Shown piece after piece: positions 34,013 through 44,300 of a stretch of DNA of 60,000 nucleotides. The position numbers and the translations under genes were made by a program. The notes below the pieces were generated by a model, which ran no database searches, was not told the origin of the DNA, and saw only the letters and a program-made list of their open reading frames with translations. Where the stretch lies: assembly GCA_905221605.1 (NCBI GenBank), contig CAJNDS010002202.1:395501-455500 (forward strand), read 5' to 3'. Position 1 is the first letter of the stretch. The number at the start of each line of letters is the position of its first letter. The DNA comes from Symbiodinium natans. Its lineage: Eukaryota; Sar; Dinophyceae; Suessiales; Symbiodiniaceae.

Positions 34013-34098
34013 ATAGGCTTGGGTAGTTTGGGGCCCGGACTGGACATTTAGGGCGAGAATTGTTTAGGGTCGCTGGCTTGAAGGTTGAGGGTTCAGGT

Positions 34099-34102
<4 letters not shown>

Positions 34103-34132
<30 letters not shown>

Positions 34133-34205
34133 TTTTATTCTGTATTTATTCTATTGTATTTAGTTTTTTTTTTTTTTTTTTTTTTGGGGGGGGGGGGGGG
34201 GCGGG
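34103..34205. repeat. TA microsatellite, poly-T and poly-G
   Basis: (TA)n, then a T run of about 20 and a G run of about 17. Another (TA)n lies at 40918-40952, (AC)n at 30281-30307. Confidence 0.9.
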
Positions 34206-34421
34206 GGTGGAGAAACACACGTGTCGACGACGCAGCTGAAGTATGCACGAGGTATACTGACCGTGAAGATCTTCAAAACTCACAAGCGCGGGGAAAAGCC
34301 TCTTCTGGGCTGCCCAGTAACCAAGGCTTAAAAAGGGTGACCTTTTTTTTTGCTGCCCGGTAACCAAGGCTTAAAAAGGGTGCCCCTTTTTTGCTTAAAG
34401 GGGGTTTATAAGGGAACCTAA

Positions 34422-34452
<31 letters not shown>

Positions 34453-34912
34453 AAAAAGGGAATAAGGGTACTACTGGGCATCCCAGTCTTGCGGAAAAAA
34501 GCAACCCCAAGCCCTGCCGGGCTGCCGCATTCTACAGACCAGCAACCCTGCACACAGACCACACTGCCAGGGTCTGAAACCCTAAGCCCTAAACCCTAAA
34601 CCCTAAACCCTGAATCCTAAGCGCTAAACCCTGAACTCTGATCCTGATAAATCCTAAACCCTAAGCCCTAAGCCCGAACCCCTATAAAGCCTAACCCTGA
34701 ATGCTGCACACTCTAAACCCTCTAAACCCTAAACACTATCTATATACTCTAAACCCTAAAACCCAGAAATCCTAAGCCCTACAACTTCTGAACCCCCTAA
34801 CCCTAAGATCCTACACCATACATTCTAAACCCTAAAACCCATAGGTCCTAAGCCCTACAACTTCTGTAAACCCTAAACCCTAAACCCTAAACCCTAAGAA
34901 AATCACGAACAC

Positions 34913-34996
34913 GAAATGTCTTTAAGGCTTCGGCGTCGCAGCGACGACGAGTGAACTCGTGGAGCGACTCCCTGGCCTTCCATTCTTTCTTTTCTT
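34913..34996 (-). CDS. candidate 84-nt exon
   Basis: The acceptor is provided by a telomeric array, CCCTAAACCAG|A, on the minus strand. Reads EEKKEWKARESLHEFTRRRC then DAEALKTF, with a GTGTTC donor. Charged helical composition; the opposite strand is poorer. Probably in the same gene as 36431-36352 but not directly joined, since phases differ. Unrecognised. Confidence 0.52.
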
Positions 34997-35301
34997 CTGG
35001 TTTAGGGTTTAGGGTTTAGGGTTTAGGGATGTTTAGGGATGTTTAGGGTTTAGGGATGTTTAGGGTTTAGGGATGTTTAGGGTTTGGGGTTTGGGGTTTG
35101 GGGTTTAGGGTTTAGGGGTTTCGAAGTTTGGGAATTCAGGGCTTAGGGTTTAGGGTGTAGGGTCCTACACACTGAGGCGCTGCAGCCAGAAGACTCGACG
35201 GAATGTCCCTAAACCCTAAACCCTAAATCCTGAACCCTAAACCCTAAAACCGAACAAAGCCCCAGGCTTTCAGAGGACAACGACCTCTACGGTTTAGGAT
35301 T

Positions 35302-35442
35302 GGGATGCTCTCCCTTATACCAACAGTCCTTTTTGGGGGGTTTAGGGTTTAGGGTTTAGGGTGTAGGGTTTAGGGTTTAGGGTTTAGGGTTGTTACAGTA
35401 GGGGTAAGGACTGTTAGTATAAGGGGAACATTTCCAAGTTTA
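35302..35442 (+). mobile_element. MITE family D with telomeric core
   Basis: TTGGGATGCTCTCCCTTATA ... AAGGGGAACATTTCCAAG. The centre (35337-35391) is a TTTAGGG array in place of the normal loop. Confidence 0.8.
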
Positions 35443-35562
35443 GGGCTTAGGGTTCAGCATCTCAAGTCAAGGCAATCACCAATCAAGCAGCCTGTCAAGC
35501 AAAGGAGAAACACCCACCCACCCATTGGGTCCCCCAGCATCACGAAGATTAACCCTAAACTA

Positions 35563-35680
35563 GACCCAAGAGTAGCCTAGGAGTAAAAAGGGTGTCCTTC
35601 TTGTTTTAGCGGGGCATGTAAGGAAAGCTAAACCCTAAAAGGGAACAAGGGCCTACTCTGTCCTAGACTCTGAACCCTAG
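35563..35680 (+). mobile_element. MITE family G
   Basis: TAGACCCAAGAGTAGCCTAGG ... GGGCCTACTCTGTCCTAGA. Confidence 0.75.
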
Positions 35681-35764
35681 TAAACCGGCCCCCAGCAGGC
35701 CCCAGCAGGCCATAAACTCTAAAGACCACCGCTTAGGAAGCTGAGGGATTAGGGTTTAGGGTTT

Positions 35765-35955
35765 AGGGTTACGGCGGCCCAAACCCAATTGCCCACGAAC
35801 ATCTGGAGTGTGCCCACGAAAACTTGGATAATGCCCAGTGTCCAATGCCAACGGCATTTTGGATAGTGCCCGCGTTTGGATAATGCCCGCAGAAAAATTC
35901 GATACGCAGGTGATGCCCGCGACCATTTGGATAATGCTCCGCGAAGGGATATAAG
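35765..35955 (+). repeat. degenerate short tandem (TTTGGATAATGCCCGC)
   Basis: Six or so imperfect copies in a telomere-free island; no ORF of note. Confidence 0.7.
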
Positions 35956-36351
35956 GGATTGAAAATGTGAAGCAGAGGTTTAGGTTGGTTTACCCCAAAA
36001 CCTAAACCCTACACCCCAAACCCCAAAACCTATGCCCTAAATCCTAAGAAAGGTCTAAGGGTTTAGGGTTTGGTTCTCCACAACACACTGAGCGGACGCG
36101 GGCCTAGGGCCGAAAATTTAGTAAGGGTTTATCAGGGTTTTGTGGGCCTTAGGGTTTAGGGTTTATACTGCGCAAGGTCGTTTGGCCATTTCGAGCCTAA
36201 AGGTTTTAGGGTTGAAGAGTGTAAGAGTTTGGTGTGCAGGTTGTGGGCATATAGCCTAAACCCTGAAGGCTCTAGGCCCTAAACCCGAGGCCCTAAAACC
36301 CACAACTCAAAACCCAAAACCCACACCCTAAGCCCAAACCCTACCCTAAAC

Positions 36352-36431
36352 CCCAATGCCTCATCAGTGAAGGTGAGATCGTTGGATGAAAGCGGATCGG
36401 GAACAATGTCATCCAAAAAGGTGTTTTTCAC
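36352..36431 (-). CDS. candidate 80-nt exon
   Basis: Minus strand, acceptor TTGAGCCAG|G, reads VKNTFLDDIVPDPLSSNDLT then FTDEAL, donor GTTTAGGG from the adjacent array. The acidic, natural sequence is the clearest in this 2-kb stretch. It lies next to a family B MITE and an array on its 5' side. Confidence 0.5.
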
Positions 36432-36498
36432 CTGGCTCAAGTGTCGCGTATAGGGTTTAGGGTTTAGGGTTTAGGGTTTAGGGTTTAGGGTTAGGGTT

Positions 36499-36607
36499 CC
36501 CTAAGGCTCCGTGTACCTAAGTAGGGTATACTTGGGCCTTAAAGTACCTCCTACATAATTAAGACTTTGAGGCCCAAGTATATAATAGTAAGGTACATGG
36601 ACCTTAT
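36499..36607 (+). mobile_element. MITE family B
   Basis: CCTAAGGCTCCGTGTACC ... GGTACATGGACCTTATGGG; directly follows a TTTAGGG array. Confidence 0.8.
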
Positions 36608-37041
36608 GGGGTAGGGTTTATGGTCGAACTAGGCTTGAGGGTTTGTGGTTCAGGGTTAACAAGCTTACGGTTTAGAGTTTAACCCTATCTTTCCGGGGAA
36701 CTAATTATGGGGTCCTCAGGGGTTCTAGTAACCTAACTACCAGGTCCCTGGAAGGGAAAGGTAAGGAACCCAAAACCCTAAACCCGAACCCTAAGCCCCA
36801 AACCCTGAACCCTAAACCCTAAGCCCTCAACCCTAAACCCTAAACCCAAAACCCTAAACCCTACCAAGGTTTAGGATTCGGGCCTTTCCGGCGCATGCAG
36901 GAGGGAAGGGGAAGGTGGCCTTTCGAATGACGCCCTGAGACCCTAAAGCGTAAACCCTTCTAACCCTAAACCCCCTAAACCCTAAACCCTAAACCCTAAA
37001 CTCTAAACCCTAAACCCTAAACTCCAAACCCTAAACCCTGA

Positions 37042-37160
37042 ACCCTAAAACCCCCTTCTCAACACCGAACCAAGTGTCTCCAAGACCCTCAACTCTGACC
37101 TCCTAGGTATGGTGTGGGATCTGGACGGCTTACTTTGCAAGGGGAGGCCATCGATGGGTT
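37042..37160 (+). CDS. exon candidate, first copy of a duplicated exon start
   Basis: A 31-nt segment, CTCAACTCTGACCTCCTAG|GTATGGTGTGGGA, recurs at 37549-37580 with one change (T to C). It looks like a polypyrimidine acceptor plus exon start; after it the frame reads YGVGSGRLTLQGEAIDGFPK. Alternatively the upstream frame reads LNSDLLGMVWD, in which the difference is synonymous. Confidence 0.42.
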
Positions 37161-37209
37161 TCCGAAATTAGGGGTGCCTTACTGGGGTCCTTATGGGGGT
37201 TTAGGGTTT

Positions 37210-37405
37210 AGGGTCCGCCGGCCCTGGCGGCGTGTTGGCTGGGAAAAGAGGTGAAAACCTCCCTCTTTCCCTCCTTGCCCCCCCAAAACGCGGGGGGGGG
37301 GCCCCCCTAACCAACCTGCATCCCCGGACCTAACGAACGCGTCTAAACCTTTCAACTATGCTCCAGCGGGGTCGGCGGCTTGAGCCGGAGGCTCTTAAAT
37401 TTAGG
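37210..37405 (+). mobile_element. element L, copy 2
   Basis: Shares with 24774-25108 the start CCGCCG.CC.TGGCGGCGTG and a 3' end of about 54 bp beginning TCAACTATGCTCCAGCGGGG that is almost identical, although the centre is unrelated and shorter. A conserved 3' end with a variable middle is SINE-like, but no clear A/B boxes were seen. Confidence 0.65.
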
Positions 37406-37548
37406 TCTAGGGATTATCAGGGAATCCTACTATTTGGGGGCTCTATTTAAGGGATCCCCTTCATTTTCGCACACCCCAATCTATGACGAGCACCCTAAAC
37501 CCTAAACCCTAAACCCTAAACCCTAAACCCTAAACCCTAAACCCTAAA

Positions 37549-37665
37549 CCCTCAACTCCGACCTCCTAGGTATGGTGTGGGACAGGGGCTTGGGCCCGGT
37601 ACAGGGCTTCAAGGTTGCGTCTCTCTTCCTGCTCTCTGAGACTTCTGGCTTCAAGTAGGCCTTCT
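37549..37665 (+). CDS. exon candidate, second copy
   Basis: Second copy of the acceptor and exon start found at 37085. After CTCCTAG it reads YGVGQGLGPGTGLQGCVSLP; in the alternative frame LNSDLLGMVWDRGLGPVQGF.... The copies diverge completely after the shared block, as expected of duplicated exons or of partial duplication. Confidence 0.38.
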
Positions 37666-38425
37666 AGGGTTTAGGGTTTAGGGTTCAGGGTTTGGGGTTT
37701 AGGGTTTAGGGTACTGTGTGTTGGCCACCCCTACTTTTCCCTTGCAGTTTCGGGTTTAGGCCAGGTTGCCCAGCAACCTAGGAATGAACAGGGTGCCGTT
37801 TTGTGCTTCAAGTGGTTCATAAGGGAACCGACCCCCCCAAAAAAGGAATATCGGTGCATCCTAGTGGGTTTTCTTAATGAGGGTAACTTAACCTACTCTC
37901 CCCTTGCAGTTCGGGTTTAGGGTTTAGGGTTAGGGTTTAGGGTTTAGGGTTTAGGGCTTCGGGTTTGGGGTTTAGGGTTTGGGGCTTAGGGTTTACGGTT
38001 CAGGGTTCAGGGTTTAGGGTTTAGGGTTAGGTTAACCAGGGGCCGTTTATCTCGTGGATGGTTATGAGGGGATTGGGGTTATGGGTTTTATGGGCTCAGG
38101 GCTCGAAGTTTAAGCTTTAGCGGGGGTTTTAGGGTGAGGGGTTTAGTATTCGGGTTCAGGGATTTTGGGTTACCTAAGCCCATACTGCTGCGATCAACCC
38201 TCCATACCTAAACCACACAACACCGAAGCACCCCAATGCCCGAAACCCCTAAGCTGTACCTAAGCCCACAACCCTCCATACCTAAACCACTCAACACTAA
38301 AACCCATACACCCCCAGACCCTAAACCTTAAACCTTAAACCCTAAACCCTAAATCCTATACCCTAAACCCTAAACCCTAAACCCCAAACCCTAAACCCTA
38401 CACTACTAAACTCTACACTCTACAC

Positions 38426-38501
38426 CCGGGCAAAGCTCTCGGGGACCTTTTGGGGGTTGACACAACCGACCTTGTACTGCTTGCCACATAGCCACGCCGT
38501 C
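38426..38501 (-). CDS. candidate 76-nt exon
   Basis: Minus strand, acceptor CGACTCAG|G, donor CGG|GTGTAG, phase 2 in and phase 0 out. The preferred frame has high GC at third positions and reads TAWLCGKQYKVGCVNPQKVP then ESFAR. The other two frames are also open, so the exact protein is less certain than the exon. Confidence 0.5.
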
Positions 38502-38768
38502 CTGAGTCGTGTACGTTTAAGGTTGGGTTTAGGGGTTAAGCCCTAAACCCTAAACCCAAACCCCTTAACCCTAAACAGAGCCTAAACGAGTTAAACCCTA
38601 CTTAGGCCCTACCTAAGCCCTAAACCCCTAAACCTAAACCCTCAACCCTACAATGTTGGGCGTTGACTGTTTCAGCGGCTAAAATCAGCAGCTGCGCATG
38701 CAATAAGGACAGCAGTGAAGCGCGACTTGCTTCGCCGTTCAGGGATTAGAGAAAGTTTAGGGTTAGGG

Positions 38769-38985
38769 TTCGAGGCTCTAGACTTTCTCAACATCCTTGA
38801 TCCGCAGCCCGACGGGGCGATTGTAATGAGACCTATAGCGATGGTTCAAAGGTTCTGTCAGTATTTTTTTTAAATTTTGCCTAGACTGAACAAGGCCAGC
38901 ACACAAGTCTGAGATCTTCCTCCTAAAGCCCCCCCCCCTATAGGATTTTTCATGCAGAGAAACAATAGTGCTAGTTTTCAATCAG
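38769..38985. CDS. open island, strand unresolved
   Basis: Plus: ALDFLNILDPQPDGAIVMRP and onward to a TAA (weak EF-hand resemblance, DPQPDGAI). Minus: 67-codon ORF ending ...RSHYNRPVGLRIKDVEKV. No telomeric units between 38785 and 38995. Confidence 0.3.
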
Positions 38986-39361
38986 AAATAACCCTTTTTT
39001 GGGGGGCTAGAGGGTATTCATCTGTGAGGGATACAGGTTGGAGCGTACCAGTTAGGCTTCGGGTAGATTGACAGGTCAGGCAGGGTTTCGGTTCAAGGGT
39101 TTGGGGTTCAGGGTCTGCGCTTGCTCTGTAGGGTCCTTAAGGGCTTAAGGGAGCAGGTTCAGAGGGGGGGGGGGGGTAGGTAGCTAGCTAGGGAGCCTTC
39201 GGGAACCCTAAACCCTATATTTGAGGGAGCCTTAGGGAACCTCAGAAAAGCTTAGGAAGCTGAGGGAGCCTTGGAGAGTAGTGGGGAGTGGCGACCTTGG
39301 GTTTATATTCTCCCCTTCGAACCGCCTCGGGTTTGTAGGGTTTAGGGTTTAGGGTTCAGGG

Positions 39362-39451
39362 TTGCTGAGTTCATAAGCCCCCAAGAAGAGCACACTTTCA
39401 GTTCTAGAAGGGATTCTAGTATCCCAAAAAGTGCAAAGTGTGCTCACTCAG
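39362..39451 (+). mobile_element. MITE family A
   Basis: Full-length copy (TTGCTGAGTTCATAAGCCCC ... GTGTGCTCACTCAGC). Used as the reference for the split copy at 5918. Confidence 0.85.
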
Positions 39452-39559
39452 CTACTCGGTTTCATGCGTGCAGTGGAGGCTGTGTGAACCTAAACCCTAC
39501 ACCCTAAACCCTAAATCCTAAGCCCTAAACCCTAAACCCTAAACCCTAAAACCCTAAAC

Positions 39560-40900
39560 CCTAAACGAAGGGCCTTGAGCATTGCTGCCGTCGGGAGGCA
39601 TGTCGGCCATATGGGCGGAGATGTATCCAGAGGAACCTCGGCTCTTAAACCCTAAACCCTAAACCCTAAACCTCTTAGGGTTTAGGGTTTAGGGTTTAGG
39701 GTTTAGGGTTTAGGGTTTAGGGGGCTAGGGGTTTTGAGGGCTTGGGTCTGGGGCTTCATACCTACCTTGCGCATGTTTCTGGAGCCTTAGAATATCCCCA
39801 GGGCCCAAGCCCGAAACCCAAAGCCTAAACCCCAAGCCCTAGCCCCAAGCCATCCCCAAGCCCCAAGCCCCAAGCCTCAATCAAGCAAGAGGGGTTTAGG
39901 GTTTAGGGTTTAGGGTCTAGGGTCCAATTTCAAACTCCTAAAGTCGTTCCTCTACGCGTGTTCCTTTTCAGGGTTTAGGGCTTTTGGGCTGTAGGATATT
40001 AGGGTTTAGGGTTTGGGGGGGGTTTAGGGTTGAGGCTTCAGGGTTTTGGGGTTTAGGGTTTAGGGCTTGGGACCCTAAACCCTAAACCCTAAACCCTAGA
40101 GCCTAGACCCTAAACCCTAGACCCTAACCCTAAACCCTAAAACCCCCCAAAAGTAGGTGCGCCTTTTGAGTTGTTGGAGACCCCTTGTAGAGCTCCAAAG
40201 ACGGGAAATTGCACAAGTAGAGCCTTAAACATCACCAGAAGCAGGGTTGGGGTTTAGGGTTTAGGGTTTAGGGTTTAGGGTTTAGGGTTTAGGGTTTCGG
40301 GTTTCGGGGTTTCGGGGTTTCGGGGTTTCGGGGTTTCGGGGTTTCGGGGTTTCGGGGTTTCGGGGTTTCGGGGTTTCGGGGTTTCGGGGTTTCGGGGGTT
40401 TCCGGGTGAACACACCGAGTGGCAGAAACGTGGTGGGGGGAGAGCAATGGCTGCGCAGAACCCACATGCACTGGAGCCGAGATTTGGGGTTTAGGGTTTA
40501 GGGTTTAGGGTTTAATTTTGGGAGCGGCGTGACGTTGAGGGCCGGATGTTGCAGTGGTTTAGGGTTTAGGGTGGTTTTACGAGGTGTGCCCTGCAAAAAG
40601 TAGAACCCCCAAAAAGTGCCCTGTGCTACTATTGGATCACTCTTCGGAACCCCAAACCCCAAACCCCAAAACCCCAAACTCCAAACCCCCCAAACCCTAA
40701 ACCCTAAACCCTAAACCCCAAACCCTAAACCCTAAACCCCAAACCCCAAACCCTAAACCCTAAACCCTAAAACCTAAACCCTACACGGGGTTTAGGGCTT
40801 CGGGAAAATGATCTCGGGGAGCCGCCCTACAAGTCGAACTGACTGGATTCCTTGTGTTTAAGGGGCAAAAGGAGGAACCCCTAGAAGGGACCTTTAATCT
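39560..40900. other. array-rich stretch with ambiguous islands
   Basis: Arrays at 39645-39720, 40074-40145, 40248-40402, 40487-40515 and 40670-40785. Island 39567-39648 is open on both strands (plus RRALSIAAVGRHVGHMGGDV; minus SRGSSGYISAHMADMPPDGS). No supported gene. Confidence 0.5.
40308..40402 (+). repeat. TTTCGGGG variant array
   Basis: About eleven 8-bp units after canonical TTTAGGG. The following island 40405-40490 reads RVNTPSGRNVVGGEQWLRRT on plus and may be an exon. Confidence 0.92.
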
Positions 40901-41349
40901 TATTCCCCTATATAAGCCCTATATATATATATTTATATATATATATATATAGAAATATAACACAAATAGTCCCTTTTTACCGAAGTGGCCCCTAAATACA
41001 TCCAAATAGCCCCTAAGGTCCCTTGTAAGGGTCCCTCCTTAGTCCCTTGATGCGTGCACCACGTCGTTTGTCAGAAGTTTGTGAACCCCATCCGAACCTG
41101 AGCCCTCTCTCACCTAAACCGATAACCCTAAACTCTAAACCCTCTTCCAGCCCCAACAGCGCAAACTGGGCAAAGGACTAGCCTTTTGGTCCCACATGCT
41201 CATATTGGTTTGAGTTACTCAATGAGTTTTCTGGGCCAAGACTTAAACACTTGTAAAGCTTGTGCATTTGGACCCTAAACCCTAACACCTAAACAACCCT
41301 AAGCCCCAAACCCCAAGACCCCTCGGGGTGGGTTTAGGGTGCAGGGTAC

Positions 41350-44300
41350 TAGCCCGAGGCTCGGACTGAGCAGCTTTGCCGTAAACTGCCACACGTCCAC
41401 CCTAAACCCTAAACCCTAAACCCAAAAACCCTAAACCCCAAACGCGAACCCTAAACCCTAAACCCTAAACCCTAAACCCTAAACCCTAAACCCTAAACCC
41501 AGCTGTGCCTTGTCTTAGCGGCTCCTTCTTCGGCTCGTACGTGCCTCACAAACAGATTGAGAGATTTGGGGTTTGCGTAAGGTTTAGGGTTTACTTAGGG
41601 TTTAGGGTTTAGGGTGTAATGTTAGGATTACATTTATAAACCCCCCACCCTACCCCCTCCTCCGTGGTCACAATCTCCATGTCGTTGGACGAAGCATCCG
41701 GGGTCGCTGGTCCCGGTACGGTCTCGGCTTCCATGGTGATGTCCGGCCCAAGGGCGTGGACCGTGAACCCTCTCCCCTGGCGAGGTCCAATCTCGAGCTC
41801 CAATGGCTCGTCCATCGCCTGCTTCCAAGTATTCCATTCGACATGGACCTGGCGGACTGGCACCCGATCGGATTGCGCTATTGCCATGAAGTTCCTCATG
41901 TTCTCGGCATGAGGCTCCGACATCAGGTGGGACTCTGCTGCCCGTTTCTGACAGACCAGACAATAAGGGTCGTTGGGCTCGTTGTTCACGAGCGCCTGCC
42001 ATGAGCCTTCGGGTGGCAAGGGGATTTGGGGTTTAGGCTTTAGAGCAGTCCGTCGCCGACCTGGGTCTACATTGGGGTTTCGGGTTTAGGGTTTAGCAAG
42101 AGTAGCCTAGGTCCACTTTTTGGCTTAAAGATGCTCACACGGGAACCTAAGCGTTTCAACAGTGAGTTTTAAGGGCCTACTCTGGGTCCTCGTTGGCCCT
42201 GGCTCTGCTTTCGCTCTTCGGGTAGTTACATGGTCCCTGAATGTGGGCCCTTCAATGGGGAGTCCTTATATACCCCATGCAAGGGCCCATACTTCAGAAC
42301 CCTTTAAAGGGTTTAGGGTTTAGGGTTTAGGGTTTAGGGTTTGGGGTTTAGGAACCCTAAACCCTAACCCCTACGCGTCTCGGCCAGTTCAGGCCCCACC
42401 ATGTTGCGCAGCTTCTTAGCTTCTTGATGTAGGCGCAAGGGGTACTCTGAACCCTCAAACCCGAAGAAGCGGAGCGAAGATGCCAAAACCCCTAAGCCCT
42501 AAAACCCTAATTGTTTAGGGTGTTTAGGGTTTAGGGTTTAGGGTTTAGGGTTTACAGATCCAAGCACCAAACGCTAAACCCCTAAACGCTGGAGTAGTTC
42601 TCTAAATTAGGGTCCCTTTTGGGGATCCCTTTTTTAACGGGTGCCGCCTGATAGTGGGTACGCAAAAAGGGACCCTAATTTAGGAACCCTAAACCCTAAA
42701 CCCGAAACCCTAAACCCTTGACCCTAAACCCTAAACCCTAAACCCTAGACCCTAGACCCTAAACCCTAAACCCTAAACCCTAAACCCTGAACCCTAAGCC
42801 ATAAACCCAGACGGAAGCCCGGGATCAAACATGCCGCTTGGGCGGATGAAGTCTTTGAAGGATGCTGCAAACAGCTCCTCTGGACATGTGAGGCTCCACA
42901 ACCCTAAACCCTAAACCCTAAACCCTAAACCCTAAACCCTAACTTGGGCTCAACCCTACACCCTAGGGACTAAAGGAGGGACCCTTATAAGGGACCTTAG
43001 GGGTTTATTTGGAGGTTCTTTCGGGGGTTATTTTGGGGTGATATTGGGACTATATAAGGTTTATATACGGGCCCACATACGGGCTATATAGAGGCTCGTT
43101 TGACAAAGTAGGGTTAGTCAGGTGAGTTATGGGAATTATAGTAGGGTTTGTCAGGGGGATACTAAGCAGACTGACTAAGTCACACGAGCTTCCAAGCACT
43201 CCCTGCATCCAAAACCCACGCACGTAGGGACGGGCTGTAACAAAGGGAGCCGGCTACAACTGAGAAGTCAATTCTAGACCAGCCGCAACCCTGAACCCTA
43301 AATTTCAAGGGTTTTCGGGCTTAGGACTGTAGGGCTTAGGGCGTCATAGGGTCCTTTCAGGGTTTAGGGTTTAGGGTTTAGGGGTTAGGGTTTAGGGGTT
43401 TAGGGTTTACTAAGGACTCTGTGTCTGGGTCCTCGAGGCTCACAGATCGCAGGGGTTTCGAGGCTCTTACTTCGAAGATTCTAAGGTCCTTAAGCCCTTT
43501 GAAGCCCTAAACCCTAAACCCTAAACCCTAAACCCTAAACCCTAAACCCTAAACCCTAAACCCTAAACCCTAAACCCTAAACCCTAAACCCTATTCCCAA
43601 AACCACAACCCTGCAAGCCTACAACCCCTACAACCCTCAACCGATCAGCACTGACAGGTTAGCGCGTCGTATGCAGCCTGCTGCGTTTAAGCTCATGGGA
43701 ATGCCATGCGGCTTTCAGCTTTGTCTGTTTTGTGCACTTGCTTTCTGGGTATTTGGTTTCGTATGTAAAAGCGAAAGAAGCGCAATTCCTGAGGGGAGTG
43801 TAGTGAGGTGAACGTGCTCGGAAAATTCAGAGAGTAGTGCCACCGTGAAGAGCCCTAAACCCAAAAGATCCATCTAATTAATTATGAATCCTCAATCCTA
43901 AATTAGTCCGGAAGGGCAGCTCTCAAAATCATGGTCCTTTCAGGGGCCCCTGTGGGCGGAACCTAGTATTTCAGGTAAACACGACAAGGGACGCTCTTCT
44001 GGCACAAGCCCGAAACCAATACTATCCCAAACCCGTACACGGCATCGACCCGCAAAACTCTCCTAAACCCTAAACCCTCCCACACTGAGATCAACAAGGT
44101 GCAGGGTTTATAGCTCAATCGCAAGCCCTGCCATAACCATGATGAACTGACCAGCAAAAACTTCGAGACATCGTTCTCACAAGTCTGAGGTTTAGAGATT
44201 TGAGTCTTGTACCTTACCCGGTTTACCCCAAACCCCAAGCCACTAGATCCTTAAACCCCTAAATCCTGGATTCTTTAAGCCCGAAACCCCTAAACCCTGA

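Noticed and set aside
38769-38860. EF-hand in DPQPDGAIVMRP
   Set aside because: Only the first half of the loop matches, with Pro in place of the closing Glu; the opposite strand is equally open.
41519-41575. Plus-strand exon GSFFGSYVPHKQIERFG with GTAAGG donor
   Set aside because: Good splice motifs, but the overlapping minus exon 41544-41499 fits a four-exon phase-compatible chain with the zinc-finger exon.
41634-42004. Other long ORFs over the zinc-finger exon on both strands
   Set aside because: Frame shadows of the 358-nt exon; only the frame with C-x2-C...H-x5-H gives a recognisable domain.
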